DNA from: Diphasiastrum complanatum
Lineage: Eukaryota; Streptophyta; Lycopodiopsida; Lycopodiales; Lycopodiaceae
Assembly (NCBI GenBank): GCA_029204225.1
Contig: CM055101.1
Location: forward strand, 40,877,961-40,941,960
Length of the DNA stretch: 64,000 bases
Direction: 5' to 3'
In this document: positions 34,009 through 46,861 of the stretch, piece after piece
Layout of the letters: the number at the start of each line of letters is the position of its first letter
Position numbering within the stretch: position 1 is the stretch's first letter
Position numbers and translations under genes: made by a program
The notes under the pieces: model-generated
What the model saw: only the letters and a program-made list of their open reading frames with translations
Databases searched by the model: none
What the model was told of the DNA's origin: nothing

Positions 34009-37000
34009 CTAATCTGCATCCATATCTTCTTCTAATGCAGCCTTGGCAGCTGCCTTTGCTTCTTCTAGAAGGTCCGCTGGAACCTGTCAATGGTTGACGC
34101 AAAACTACGTTGAAAAAACCAAATGCAAAGCTACAATTTCAAGTGCTTATATAGCTATTTCTATGGTGAATGTTAGAAAAAAACATTTGACTTTCCATTT
34201 AAGTCTAAACCCGAAACCTTAAACCCTGTTCAAAGGTTTTGGGTCTAGGGTAGGGTTCTGTGGTTTGGGTTTTTGGATTCAGCATCCAAACTCAAGCCTA
34301 AACCCTAAAACCCTGTATAGAATGTCTTTCAAGTTGTATTCCAATGCTTGTGTAGCTACAAATGAAAGAAAGATTCAAAGGCCTATCATGAGACCAAACT
34401 CAAACATCCCATGCCTAAAAGCAGACGAGAGAAAAATACCGTTTATATGATAAATCTATCATGAATTAGAGTAGAGCATGCTAGCCTCTCATGATAGAGC
34501 TAGAGGAGCAAAGGGCGATTGGGTGATTAAAAGATGTTACCCGTTGATGCACTTTATTTGTTTCGTCGCAAATCCAGCTCATTTCCAGTTCAAAAGCTTT
34601 GTCTTTTGCTTCATCATGTATGCCGTAAATACTGAATATGTCAAAATAACACCAAGAATTGCATTAATCTTGCAACACATTAGCTTTGCCCAATATTTAT
34701 TACTTGAGGAGCTAGTAACTCTCAATCAGAAGTACAATTTAGAAAGACCAGATGTTAATGTTCGACAAATAGAATGTATAGGATGTAAGTCCTGATCAAG
34801 TATACACCTGCAATATCACTCTTTCCCTTCTACACAAGCTGATAAGATTTATTCTTAGGCTAGAATAACTCTATAGATCCAAAAGCATGATCAATCTTCA
34901 GATCTCAATGTATCACCAACATGATGGTCCCATCATACGTGTGCTACTTGGCTGATTTGGCATCAAAGCAATTAACGATAAGTAGTTCACTTGCATCCGA
35001 GTAGTTATAGGCACTTCCTTGGGCCTTCACCCCGCGTCAGTATCTGACATTGTGTACATGCTTTGGGCACTTCGGCCCTTCATTTGATGTGTCGTCATTT
35101 AGTAGAGATATCTATTAGTGATATGTTTTCAGTATTATCTCGCATTGTTGTGTTGCTTGCTCATAACTCTAGTTGCATGGACTAACATGCAAGAAAGTAT
35201 TCCATAACATGTACAGAGAGCCTTGCAGGAGTAATTGTGCAGGATCGGAGAAAAAAGCTAGACCACTTTTATGTTTTTCATATTCTTATAGCATGTTCCT
35301 GCAAACACTTGACAAAAGATATCTGATTCACAGCAACAGTAACAATCAAGGAATCCCTGGCACAGGGAAGCTTGTACTTGGTTATACAGAAGCAAAATCT
35401 GTGTATTGGAAGTAATATAACTGGGAACACAACTAGGAAAATTAAGTTCAATCTTCCATTGAAATTTACAGAAAGGATAAATACCTCTTGAGCTTCTAAG
35501 CGGAAGCAATACAACAATGCTGATGAGCTAAAAGAATTAGTAGCTTACATCTTAGCTACTTCTTTAACACCTTCTCTGCAAGTTAATTCAGACAGCTTCA
35601 ACTTCTCAATCTCCCTGTTGCAGACATAGAGCAGGATTATAATCACTGGGGAGGATACACAATCAAAGGCCACTCTAGGCAATCTGATGCACAGCAAAAA
35701 ATTTGGTAAGTGAACAACAAGAGGAAATGACCAGATTTAAAACGAAACTCACGTTTTTGCAGCTTGCCGACCCTTCCCGACTGCTGCTCCAAAATATCGC
35801 TGGAAATAACGAACCGGTAAAAATGTTAACCATTATGGATAGCTTCTAAATATCATGATAATGAGTAGCACTTTCTCTTGCAATCAGATGAGGGATTGAT
35901 TATAAAGGGGCCCAAAGGTGAAAAAAAACACATTCTGCAGGCTATAATGGTTGATTGGCAACGTTCGAGAACAACACATACTCGTAAGCAAGCAAACTAA
36001 ATGTAACATTTTCAGAGAACATTAGGAAGTTTGCTGGTTTTTGCTAGCGAAGGTCGATTCTTTGGCTTTTAATCTATCCAAATTGATTCTCTATTGTGCA
36101 TTTGAAAAACTTCTCCTCTTTTCTCAAATTTTGAGAATCCATTAGGGTTTATTTCAAACTGTCTCAAAGGAGCTTGACTTTAATCTTTAACAGAAATTTT
36201 GATTGATTCTGTTCTCCTTTATTTGAATTACCTGAGAATTAGTTCCATTGAAGAGGTAAGTGATGGACATGAGGTGTGCTTGGGTGAAAATTCTATGCAC
36301 AATGTCAAGGGCAAGGGCACAATTCCAGTCAAGCTCCATCAGGAGAGGTAAAGGTCATCATGAATGTCCTTTATGTCCCAGGGCCTGCAAAATATCTTCT
36401 TTCTGTTCAATTACAAGTTCAATAACTTTCCTAATGCCAAACTGTGGTTGTGAATGCCAAAAATGGCATTTACAACTATACCTTTCTCAAGCAAGATATG
36501 AAAGTTAAATTTGACGATTAAGCTTGTCCTTGTCAAGGATGATAGATAGTATGAAGGTTATAGTCCAGGGGCTGCAAGAAAATGACCTCTATAAACTATG
36601 CACAACGATCCCAAATCAGCATGTTGAAGACGGTGATGTCGATAGGTTGTGGCATGAGAGGTATGGCCATCTAAGTTACAAAAGTATGCATGTGCTAAAC
36701 AAGCACAATGGGTACTAGGACTTCCATCGATCAAGCTCATCAATTTGTGAGGCTTTCACTGTGGGAAAGCAGCAGCGGCAAAAATTTACGAAGCGAAGCA
36801 CTACCAAGGCAAAGGAAATACTTGAGTTGACCCATTCAGATTTGTGGGGGCCAACCCAAACTAGATCTACCGGGGGAGCATATTACTTTTTGACCTTTGT
36901 AGATGGGGTTTGAGTATATTTTTTGAGGCAAAAATCTTAAGTTGTCAAGTACTTTAAGCTGTTCAAGCTTTGGTGGAGAATCCAACAAAGAGGGGATAAT

Positions 37001-40000
37001 GAGCTCAGGCCTGACGGTAGTGGTGAATACATTGCTGGTAAATTTGTTGAACTTTGCAATGCAAATATGGTACTAAAAGGCAATTTACTGCTCCACACAC
37101 TACCCAGCAGAATGGCATAGCCGAGAAGCAGAACCGAACAAAATTTGAGCTCGCAGCATGAGCTACAAATCCAGGTTGACAAGAGCCCTTACAATCATAC
37201 ATCAGATATAAGTATCAAAGTTCTTAAAACAACCAAAGTTCATTCAGAAACATTTTACAGCAATTTCCAAGGCTTTTGAGACAGGGAAACAAATGAATCG
37301 GAGCTTCATGAATACCATTATAATCGATACATTTTGTGCTTTCATGCATATCTGAAGCATGATGGAAGACATTCAGAATGAAGAACATTTGGAAAGCCAC
37401 AGTAAAAGGACATGCCAAATGCTTGGAGCGCCCCAGCTTCTTTTGAATGGATGTAAAAGAATCATTCTAAAAGGGGCTAACATTGTATACGCAGCATTCT
37501 GTGTAGTGACATACGGGACGTCATGAAACTACAATGCATATGCATTTCTAGTTTCAGCTCAGCCAACATGGGCTCCATGACCTTTTTGTGCATGCAAGGT
37601 GGAAACATATGCCATGCTTCCTATTCATGTCAGGAATAGCCATGTAGATTGCAGTTCAATCGCACAAGCTGGTGCTCTATTCAGCTTTCTCTTAGTGAGT
37701 AATTCCTAGTTTCTATCGCAATAACAAAAATCCTTGCCTTGGTGAACTGCCCTTGAGTGACTGGAAACTGCCTACTAATCACAAAACATTGCAAAAAGTG
37801 TATTGAAGATGGTTTAATTTGTCACTTTATTTTCATAAAAAACTTGAAAAAGGACGTTTGGTGCCTTACATAAGCAACACCTGAGGGCTCAATCATGTAT
37901 AACTGAGGCCCATCTCGATCATAGCCTCCTAAAATTGCTGCTGATCCAAAAGGTCTGCATAGAAAAAGAAGCTCTCTTTTTAAGGTTGAATGTGAAGCCT
38001 CGAAAAGCACTAAAACACAAGCTAAATATTGCATAACCCCAAAAATGCACCTGAGCCACCAGTAGAGAGTTGAAAGGTGAACATAGCTGGCAACACGGTC
38101 GCAGAGTTCCTTGATAGGGATTTCGTCGCCATAAAAACTGAAAGAAGAATGTCATTAATTAGAATCATGGTAAACCCTTCTATGCTTTCTTTGGTACGCT
38201 CCGTTCCATACATATGGAAACAAATGTGTTCCACACATACAGATTATTAATATTGAATTTTTACTAAAGAACATGGGTTTCATATGGAACATGGGTTTTT
38301 CCCGCATTCCAAACTCCAAAGGGAACGAGGTCCATTGAACAACGATCATAATAGATTGTTTGCAGCTCCAACTCAAATTCATCAATATGATGAGCTATGA
38401 CTTCTTCCATATTTTCTTAGCCGACAGCGAAGCAGAAACACCAAATTAAATCTCTTGGTTGAGATCTTAGAAACCCATTCCAAGCCTTTTTGGTCGGAAC
38501 GTTTTTTTTTTCATCCCCAAAAAAAACATTTGCATGAATATGAATTTTTTCTGCGTTAAACAAATACGATTTTTTGTAAAAAAAATTTCTGGCCAACTTC
38601 CAGAACGGGCAACAATGGAACTTTCAGATACACTTCATGTTTTATGTTGAAGTTCACAACATAGATAACCAAAATAATTTGCCTGTTGATGACACATACA
38701 TGCTCAGAGAAGTAAGCAGAAACAACTTACTTTTCATAGTTATTTGCCTCTGCTCTGGCACGAGAAACTATTTGTCTTCCATCAGCAGCAACTCCTGCCA
38801 TGGCCTAAAAGACAGAATAACAAAAGTATTAAGTTTACAAAACTGAAAGTGGGAAATTTTGCCTACTTTCCCACTGAAAGTGGAAAAGTAATCAATCACT
38901 CGCCACTGGCATCTCCTTCTATAGCCTATAACTTGCAAAGTGGAAATAAAAGCATGGGAAGAAAAAATTAGTTTCAGGATCCAACTTCATCTTTGATCTG
39001 TTTATTCTGTGTCACAGTACTCAATTATACAAGACAAGTACAAATAGAAATGCAAATATGGCACATAGTGCACCATGGCTGCATGGCGTTGGACAGCATG
39101 TATTCTCCGATTTGATCCTTCTAAAAGCATTTTTGAAACAATAAGCTTTTCCACTCCCTGTGCCCATTAGCAATATAGAAATTGAGTCAGTTAAAATACA
39201 CCACTGACTTATCAAATATAAACAAATTTATGCACTGCAGAGGCCATGTAAGAAAGACATGTAGGAGAATAATAGTGGTCTATCATGTGGCCACTCATGT
39301 GATTCTGTTAGAATAGCAACTATGGGAATATCACAGACCGTGAAAACAGAAAAACATTCGGCAAACAGGTAAACTACAGCAAGCAACTTGTGATGTGGAA
39401 GCAGCAGTTATTGGTAAATATACCTCTTATTACTAGCCTTTCCACCAAAACATGTAGACATCTATAATGAACAAGATTCCTATGCAAAGCATGCTACAAA
39501 GAGGATTCAAATGGACGACTAAAAATCAGAATAGCGGGCAAACTCCAGCATTGGTTTATTCAGGAGGTGAGCTCATACGACATGTCCCAAAGACCAAGAA
39601 TCTTCATTATTAAGTAATATTAAAATCATAGATTCACGTTCTGGGTTTTCAGGTGCATTTCTTTCTGTACTTACAAAACAAATTTTTTTTTCAAATTCAA
39701 ATCTTTTACGTAAAAATTACTGCATGGTCGCACGTTCCGTACAACTACTCATACGAGGTCGCTCCTTACGTCAGGTTTCTACAATTTAACTGAAAACTGG
39801 ACACTAAAATAAGTTTAAGGGTGATTACAAAAACAACTCCATCCTTGCACTTGATTCCCACCACCGTTCTGCAGCACAGATGGACTGCATCAGTTCCCAA
39901 AACATCAACAAGAAACACTTTTGGCTGACTCTTTAAAAGTTTCATAAACCTTAAAACCTTAGAGCTTCAACTATGGTAAATGTCCTCATTGCGAGACAGC

Positions 40001-43000
40001 CATATTATTAGAAGCAGTCAATTCAAATAAATGAAATTCTTTGAGAGCAAGATTTGGAATGCTTACCCGCTATTGTCAACAGCTTTTGCTGCATATTCAA
40101 CTTGGAACACACGCCCATCTGGAGAAAAGGTTGTTACTGATAAATCATACTGTCACAAACCAAATCAAGTGGGTGAATACAAATACACATCATAAGAGCT
40201 TCCAATTTGTGTCTAGCAATCACAAATGGAAACAAGTGAAGGCCACAAATATATCCTACTAGCACCAGTGAAAAACCAAAGCTAGCATAGACACGGCATG
40301 GCTAAAAAGAAATCAAATAGGTGTATCTTCCTGATCCATGAGAATGAGGACATAACTTTTTATCATGTGCTGCCTACACAAACATAAATTTCTTGATCTG
40401 TAGAAAATACAAATCAGCCGCTGTTATAAGAAAATGAACATCCCAGAATGATATATACAGCAACAAGTAGCAAGCCGCCAGAAATGTATTTCAAACGCTG
40501 TCCTTCAACAGCTCATCTACAACTTCAGCTTTCCACATAACAAGAAAAATACTATTACAATGAAGGCATGAAAAAAATTTGATTGATAGAATAGCAAAAA
40601 GGAATCACGACTCCTCCATTTTAGAGACAATTATAATCAAGTATGCACAAGCTTAAATACAATGATTTGGCAATATAACAACTAAACTCATTTGTGAGCA
40701 AATGAACAATAAGCAGGCTAGTAGATCAATAATTGATAGATATTAAACTATGATGATTATGTGCTACTCTATATTTCTGGTCATTATCAATAAATCTATG
40801 GATAAATTATATCTTATGTACATGATTGGTCATGATATCAGCAACATATCAAGAGGTCTTAACCGATTACAGGTCACTTGAGAAAGACTTTGATGGTGAA
40901 TTGCAAATTACTAAACGATTGAGATAAACTTATAAGACTTAAGGAGGGAGCGCTCAGCTGAAAGTTGCAGGTAGTAGAGGCAAAAATAAAAATCTCGAGG
41001 CGAAATCGATAACTCGGAATAAGCTACTGATCACAAAGAGTGAATAAGTGGCCTTGCGCTTTAACATCATTTGTAGGGTGCATGCCTGCTTCTAATTATA
41101 TGCTCAGCACAATAGCTCTAAGTAGACATCAGGTAACCGGTAACATAAGAGAATTGGGTGAGCTGCACCTCTTCCAATCACTAAACATTTTCGCACAAAG
41201 TTATGGACTACTAGGTCCACAGACTGCATGGTATAGTTACCTGAATATGATAATGTATTCTAAGCAACAGCCCAAAGAAGGGGACCGTATATGGCAATTT
41301 TGACTACACATATGGATGAATATGCCACATCATCAACATTGACAATTTTTTGACGTGAAGATCCTTGAATGCCTTGATTGTCAGATTTGAGATTGCAAAA
41401 AAATTCTTGTGTGCCTCCTCATTTAATCCCTTTGTATATATATCAGCTACCATATACTGAGTTCTGCAAAATTTCAGACATACCTTCTTGTTGAGAATTC
41501 TGCATGTTTGTAGTGATACTTAATTTCAATTTGTTTGCTTCTAGAATGGATCTAGGATTCATCGACAGTGCAATAGCACTTTGATTATCACGCTAAATAA
41601 TTGTTGGAGCACTTTGTCTGAGACCAATGTCAGACAATATATTCCTCAACTAGACTGCCTCTTTGGTATCTTGTGAAGCTGCAATGTACTCAAATTTTGT
41701 CGAGGAGTCAAGGACATTGCAATGGAGGTTTCCTTTCAATTGTAGACTATCAAACCATTGTTGAGTAGGAAGATAAATCCAAAATGGATTTTCTTGTGTC
41801 GACATCACCTGCCCAATTTGCATCTATATATCCATGCGGATGGATCAGTCTCTTCATAGCAGATGCAGAGGTTGATAGTAGCTCGAACATATCTTACGAC
41901 TCTTAATAGAGCCTTCTAGTGGATCATTCCAGGACTAGCCATATATTAGCGCAAAGAGGATATCCCTTCATTTCGTCCTTCTCTTCTTTGGTTTGAGGGC
42001 ATTGCTCTTTTGATAATTTAAGACCTGGATCCATAGGAGAATGTACAAGCTTGCAATTCATGAAGTCGAATTTATAAAGCATATTAAAGATATACCTTAG
42101 GTGAGTATGTAGAGGAGCTTCTTGTTTGTCTCTGTGGATTTGGATCTCGAGACAATAATGAGCTAATCCTAGATCTGTCATCAGTGACAATCCAAGTGTT
42201 GTTTTTGATCAACGAGTTGTATTCTTTATCCATAGTTTCCTTCCAAAAATCTGAATCGGGCCTGTGTGAGTGCTTCTTCGACTGTGATTGGCTCCTGTGA
42301 AAGATAGTGAGCATATTCATCAGTGAGCCTGAGGCTGAGTTCGAATTCTGGTAGATCTTCTGGAAGTGCTTCTGGCTGCAAAATTCGATATTGTGTCGGC
42401 TGCTCCTGAGTTGCAGCCATAGTTGCACGAATCGCGGTTCGAACCTCGAACCAAGGTTCGAACCACTCGGAGCCGGTTCAAACCGGGGGAAAACAAAAAC
42501 CCCCAAAAAGCCAAAAAAAAATTGGAAAAAAAAATTCAGTTCGAATCGTTTTTCAGTTTGAACCGTTTTTCGATTTGAACTAGCCCGGCCAGTTTGAATC
42601 GGCCCGATTCGAATCGGCTTGTAACCTTGCAGCAATCTATCTGTGTAAATTGGCTACTTGAAGGAATCCAAATTGCACGATATTCATTAGTATTCGAGAC
42701 AGGAACAACAGGTAGAATCTGGTTCTTGCCCTTTAAGTCGATAAACTGATCTTCAAGAAATGTAACATCCCTACTAGTAAAAACTTTACAGATAACAGGA
42801 TTATACAGTCTATACATGCCATTTGAAGAAGAATAACCGACAAAATTTGTTTTGATAGAATGCTCATCCAGTTTCTTTTTGGTGTCTTTAGGGACATGAG
42901 CATAGGCAATGCATTGCAAAACTTTAAAATGCTTTAACGAAGGTTTGGATCCAGTCCAAACTTCATAAGGATATCGATTCTGCAAATAAGCTGTTGTCCA

Positions 43001-45279
43001 AATAGCATGTTGCCAAAAGGATTTATGCAATGATGCATGAGTAATCATACATTGATTCGACTAAGGTTTTGTTCTTTCTCTTTGCAAGTCCATTGGACTG
43101 AGGAGAATAGGAAGCAGCTAATTGTTGTTCGATACCATTTGTCGAACAATACTCCTTGAATGCATTGAATATGTATTCACTACCATGTCGGTTCTAAGAG
43201 TTTTGATCTTTCTTCTTGTCTGCAGCTCAACATTCTCTTTATAAATTTTGTGCTTCATAAAATAAACAGCAGCTCTTCTCAAATAATCGTCAATAAATGT
43301 AATAAAGAATTTAGCACCAAGTAAAGATGGTGTTTGCATTGGGCCACATATATCTGAATGAATTATGTCTAACAGATATCTAGATACACGTCCTTGATTG
43401 AACTTGAAAGGCCTTCTAGTCTGCTTTCCTATGATACACAACTCTAGCAGACTAGAGAGTCAAAAGTTCAATAATCAAAATCAAGAACTAAAGAGTGTTT
43501 AGACATATTAGCAATAAATACATGATTCAAGTGCCCAAGTCTATAATGCCAAATTAATTTTTTATTGATCAAAACTGAGCTGCTTAAAGCGAGATCAGTC
43601 ACATAATAGCAATGTGTAAGCCGATTCAGATATCCTTGCCTTTTCCAAGTACAAGGACTCTCTTCTCTTTATCGAGAATTTTACAAGAATTTGATCCGAA
43701 TCTACCTTATGTCCTAAATAAGTGATTCTACTGACAGATAGCAGATTGGTTGCCATATTTGGAACATACAATACTTTTGAAATGAGTTTGGATTGTCCAT
43801 GTGGAGGATGAGGATGCACCTTCCTTCGACTCTCCTCCCGCAGCAGCATAGTTATGACTCTAGACAAAGAAAGTTTTGAGTGGGTCGAGGACGGCAGGCT
43901 AGACAATAAGGTCATGACAACACCCGAATCTTCGATGACTGACACTATTGTTGCCATTTGATCAAACAGAGTCTTGAATTGATTGATGTGATTCTGAAAA
44001 AAATCACTTTCTAACATTGAGTGAGAAAAGTTTCTTCCTCGGATGCAGTTTCGAATTGACGTCCCTCACTTCGTAGAGTGGGCTCAAAATGTTCCAAGCT
44101 TCCTTACAAGATTGGGCTCGTCTGATGTGGCTAATTTGCGTCTGATATATTAACGGTGATTAAAGCGAAAGCCTTACCATCCCTGAGCTTCCATTTAGAA
44201 ATGGCTTGCACATCGACACTAGGAAATAGTTCGACACCTACAACTATCTCCTTGGCCATTAGCATGACTTTCATCTTGAATTTTCATAGATGGTAATTTG
44301 ATCCATCGAGCTTGTCTACCATTAGACCAGACTTTGATTGAGAATCCATCAGGAAATTCGAGACAGGTATATGCAAATAGTAGATTGTATGACTTCTAAA
44401 TAGTTTAGTGAATGCTCACTCTGTCGGAACAAGAAATGTTCTGATACTGTATGCTTTGATACCATGTTGGGAATTCGAATGGATGATGAAGTCCTTGATA
44501 CATGAACTACGTCTATCAGATTCGTGCTATCTTCGATAATTCGATGATAGCTCTACTTGATCAAAGCTTCGAAGTCGCGAGGATCGAAACAATTGCTTCC
44601 GTAGACACATACAAATTCATTCAGTAGCGGAAACGTGTAAAACGGATCAGATAAAGAGCATTACAATCAACATACACTATTAGTCATAAAACGATTCAAT
44701 CTACAAATTGTTTACCTGCAAACCTCGACTTAGACGAAACAGAGAATGATGCAAGTGACACGACACGATAATGCACAGTATGTACTTAAACGAATTCAAT
44801 TAGTTTGAAAGAATGTACATGTCCAAATGCTTACAAACGTGTTAATAGATTCGACAATTGCCTTCAGCAATTGCCTTCGATGGTTGGCTTCGATTCAATA
44901 ATTCACCATGCAGACGAATGTTAGCGATTCTCGAGTATTTCTACAAACTATTAGACAATCCCATGTATTTCAGCAGACTGTCAAATAACCTTTGTATTTC
45001 TACAAACTGTGCGACTGTACAAGTAATTATATACAACAAATGAATGGATCTAGATTTGCTATAGGATTAGGGAGAGAGAGGATAATAATCCAACAAATTG
45101 TACTGCACCATTTTGGTGCCTTGTGGCCCAAGATTATATGTATACATATTTTACCACATGTGTTATCTACACAAAGACTATGTCTCAATGGGATGCCAAG
45201 GTTGTTCCTTGAAATTTGCTATGGTTCAATGTGGTTTGCTATGATTTGCGAGGATTCTTTATGATTTCGGATGGATTAA

Positions 45280-45321
<42 letters not shown>

Positions 45322-46709
45322 GGGGGGGGGGGGGGCAGAAGAGTTCATTAAGGTTCAATATGGTTGCTATGGTGCGTCGTCATTTCGGATAGGTTCATTA
45401 TAGTTTGTTGTACTTCTAACTCAAACTTAACATTACGTTCAATCCACAATGGACGTTTCTAATGAAATGCACACGATGGCTCTTAGGTTCAATCCACAAT
45501 AAATGTTTCTTATGAAATGCACAAGATGGACCCATCTTGTGCATCTCGTTTGAAACATCCACTTCACCCATGAAGTCACTTTTACTGCTAACAGTAGTTT
45601 TAGAATTTCCAACCAGCTTTAGAAGCCAAGGAAAACTTTGGCTGCCCAAAAGTCAAGGGTGGTGCACCAGCCACCCAACACTTACAATCTCAACCAACAA
45701 AGGGAAAACAATCAAAGAAAACGACGCAGTGCTTTCCAGCGCATGACAAGTTGATGCACAGAGGAGGACAGAATTTCAGTAATCAACATCTGCTTTCCTC
45801 TTTCTAGGTATCATTGGTAAGTCTTAAAGATATTTAACAACACGTCCATTTGGTCGCCTACATGTGGTAATGCATTCAGATTGTGTTTCCACTGTGCCCA
45901 GTACGTGTGTACAAGTAACTAAGTATGCCAAAGTTTGTCATACCAGTATGCCACAGAGTAGCAGTTTGATAGAAATACATATGATCTTTAACGAATTTAC
46001 AATCAAGAAATCTAGCTTGTTATATTCCAATTTTAAGCTTATCAGAGTTGTTTTAGTGTTTGGTATATTCGTTTTTTAGTTTTGTCGGGTCTTGTATAAT
46101 GCTAGGAGGCAAAAAAAAATTTCATAATTAATGACCTGGCATCAGACGATAAGCATACTACGACTTCTGTAACACAGATTTGTGTTTGACAGCATAAATA
46201 TTTGTTTCGGTGCACGTATTTTGCCAACTATGTCACACCAGTTCTCCTTGAAAGAAACTTATGGTTTTGGTAATTCATACTAAAAGCATGGCACTATTTG
46301 CAGCTACGTGATCCAAAAACAATCAAGCATTTCCCAGAGAAGCTAAACCTACTTGTGCTTATGCATGTTTCCCCCCTGTAGTAAGAAAATAACTGATCCA
46401 GGAACCAAACCATTAGCAGACACGGAAAACACTTAGATGAAAGGTAAGCGCCCGGAGCGTACAGAGGCTTCGCCGATAATACACAAAAATCTGACATAAC
46501 ATTTGAAAAAACTGACACGACATTTGATTATGAAAAAGCAGCAAGGAGTCGGCATAAAATGCTCACCAGTCAGCAGATAGACAGACAGATAAAATTTAGA
46601 CTGCGATGACCAAAAATCAGGCAACCCTAACAAGAACAGCAACCAAAAAATTGTAGCTCTATTTTAAAAGCGGAAAAACGAGGCTCACCCCAGTGCCGAT
46701 GCTGCTCAT
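34009..46709 (-). CDS. PAG1: 20S proteasome alpha subunit PAG1 (alpha-7/PSMA3 type), 11 exons, intact
   Basis: Exons on the minus strand: 46709-46689, 40149-40067, 39868-39829, 39157-39074, 38804-38731, 38137-38051, 37954-37870, 35799-35753, 35614-35549, 34631-34541, 34083-34009. All ten introns are GT-AG. The exons sum to 753 nt, giving 250 residues plus stop, close to the roughly 249 of the plant family. Landmarks: start MSSIGTG; the proteasome alpha signature YDLSVTTFSPDGRVFQVEYA (residues 8-27); GVEKLIVSKMLLEGSNRRIH; VASYVHLSTLYWWLRPFG; GYDRDGPQLYMIEPSGVAYR; and the acidic end EEDMDAD. As an alpha-ring subunit of the 26S proteasome it gates substrate entry and is not catalytic. Introns 1 (6539 bp) and 7 (2070 bp) contain copia relics. 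No stop or frameshift was seen. Confidence 0.95.
36255..37165 (+). pseudogene. copia fragment in PAG1 intron 7, antisense to the gene
   Basis: Plus-strand readings in shifting frames give a protease-to-integrase segment: VIMNVLYVPGPAKYLLSV (from about 36355), QENDLYKLCTTIP, DRLWHERYGHLSYKSMHVLN, then LTHSDLWGPTQTRSTGGAYY, GSGEYIAGKFVELC and QQNGIAEKQNRT. These are GAG-pre-integrase and integrase core parts. There is no LTR, gag or RT. Multiple frameshifts make it an old fragment. Confidence 0.8.
42418..42626. mobile_element. hAT-like MITE inside the intronic copia relic
   Basis: 209 bases flanked by the direct repeat TTGCAGC (42411-42417 and 42627-42633). The copia coding sense is interrupted at the same point on both sides. 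Ends are imperfect inverted repeats: TAGTTGCACGAATCG on the left, and the complement of the right end reads GGTTACAAGCCGATTCG. The body repeats GGTTCGAACC-like palindromes around an A/C-rich core. The 7-8 bp duplication fits a hAT-type target. Confidence 0.65.
42640..43441 (-). pseudogene. copia integrase remains (intron 1)
   Basis: Two minus-strand frames. The first, 43441-43118, has YLLDIIHSDICGPMQTPSLL and KFFITFIDDYLRRAAVYFMK. The second, 43048-42640, has ASLHKSFWQHAIWTTAYLQN, LQCIAYAHVPKDTKKKLDEH and FTSRDVTFLEDQFIDLKGKN. Between them the Q-N-G-x-E region is frameshifted. It ends at the MITE insertion. Confidence 0.75.
43595..44350 (-). pseudogene. copia gag fused to post-protease region (intron 1)
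   Basis: From about 44350: MDSQSKSGLM, a frameshifted gag start (VDKLDGSNYHL, FKMKVMLMAKEI). The open frame 44017-43595 has NHINQFKTLFDQMATIVSV and MTLLSSLPSSTHSKLSLS, followed directly by SKVLYVPNMATNLLSVSRI. The join skips the CCHC knuckle and the D-S-G protease site, so an internal deletion fused gag to sequence beyond the protease. Confidence 0.7.
44453..44464 (-). promoter_or_regulatory. Primer binding site (intron 1 copia)
   Basis: GCTTTGATACCA on the plus strand, one base different from the canonical initiator-Met site. It abuts the LTR start TGTTGG at 44465. Confidence 0.8.
44465..45095 (-). repeat. 5' LTR of the intron 1 copia relic
   Basis: 631 bases with TGTTGG...CCAACA inverted ends. 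It follows the primer site directly. No partner LTR exists in the intron. Confidence 0.65.
45283..45335. repeat. (GA)n plus G-homopolymer tract in PAG1 intron 1
   Basis: CACA then GA repeats to 45310, then 25 consecutive G residues (45311-45335). The G run could form a G-quadruplex on the plus strand. Just beyond, at 45437-45530, a unit of about 50 bases (GTTCAATCCACAATGGACG...) is repeated twice. Confidence 0.9.
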
Positions 46710-46710
46710 G

Positions 46711-46815
46711 ACTGCAACAAGAATAATGTAGTCCTTGATCGGAAACGAATCCAAAATCAAACTATCGATCGATCCAACAGCAGCAGAATACAAAGAGAAA
46801 AGAGAGAAGAAAGGG

Positions 46816-46860
<45 letters not shown>
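46711..46860 (-). promoter_or_regulatory. PAG1: PAG1 5' region with a (GA)n tract
   Basis: Immediately upstream of the PAG1 start codon (46709). A (CT)n tract in gene sense lies at 46857-46818, 110-150 bases before the ATG. Such CT tracts are common in plant 5'-UTRs and core promoters. No convincing TATA box was placed, as expected for a housekeeping gene. Confidence 0.4.

Positions 46861-46861
<1 letters not shown>

Larger units (their letters stand above)
41330..45095 (-). mobile_element. Decayed copia element in PAG1 intron 1
   Basis: Same strand as PAG1. From the 5' side: LTR 44465-45095, primer site 44453-44464, gag start near 44351 (MDSQSKSGLM), a gag/post-protease fusion 44017-43595, integrase 43441-43118 and 43048-42640, a broken RT, RT end 42190-41924 (DLGLAHYCLEIQIHRD) and RNase H remains to about 41340. 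The zinc knuckle and protease active site have been deleted, as has most of RT. No 3' LTR is present. A MITE interrupts it at 42418-42626. It lies wholly inside the intron and leaves the splice sites untouched. Confidence 0.8.

Noticed and set aside
42418-42626. GGTTCGAACC phrases resembling the tRNA B box
   Set aside because: No A box, no cloverleaf and many repeats of the same palindrome. A MITE body explains them better than a tRNA gene or tRNA-derived SINE.
42084-42635. 183-codon minus frame in PAG1 intron 1 as a novel protein
   Set aside because: It is a fusion of MITE sequence with copia remnants. The frame crosses the insertion boundary.
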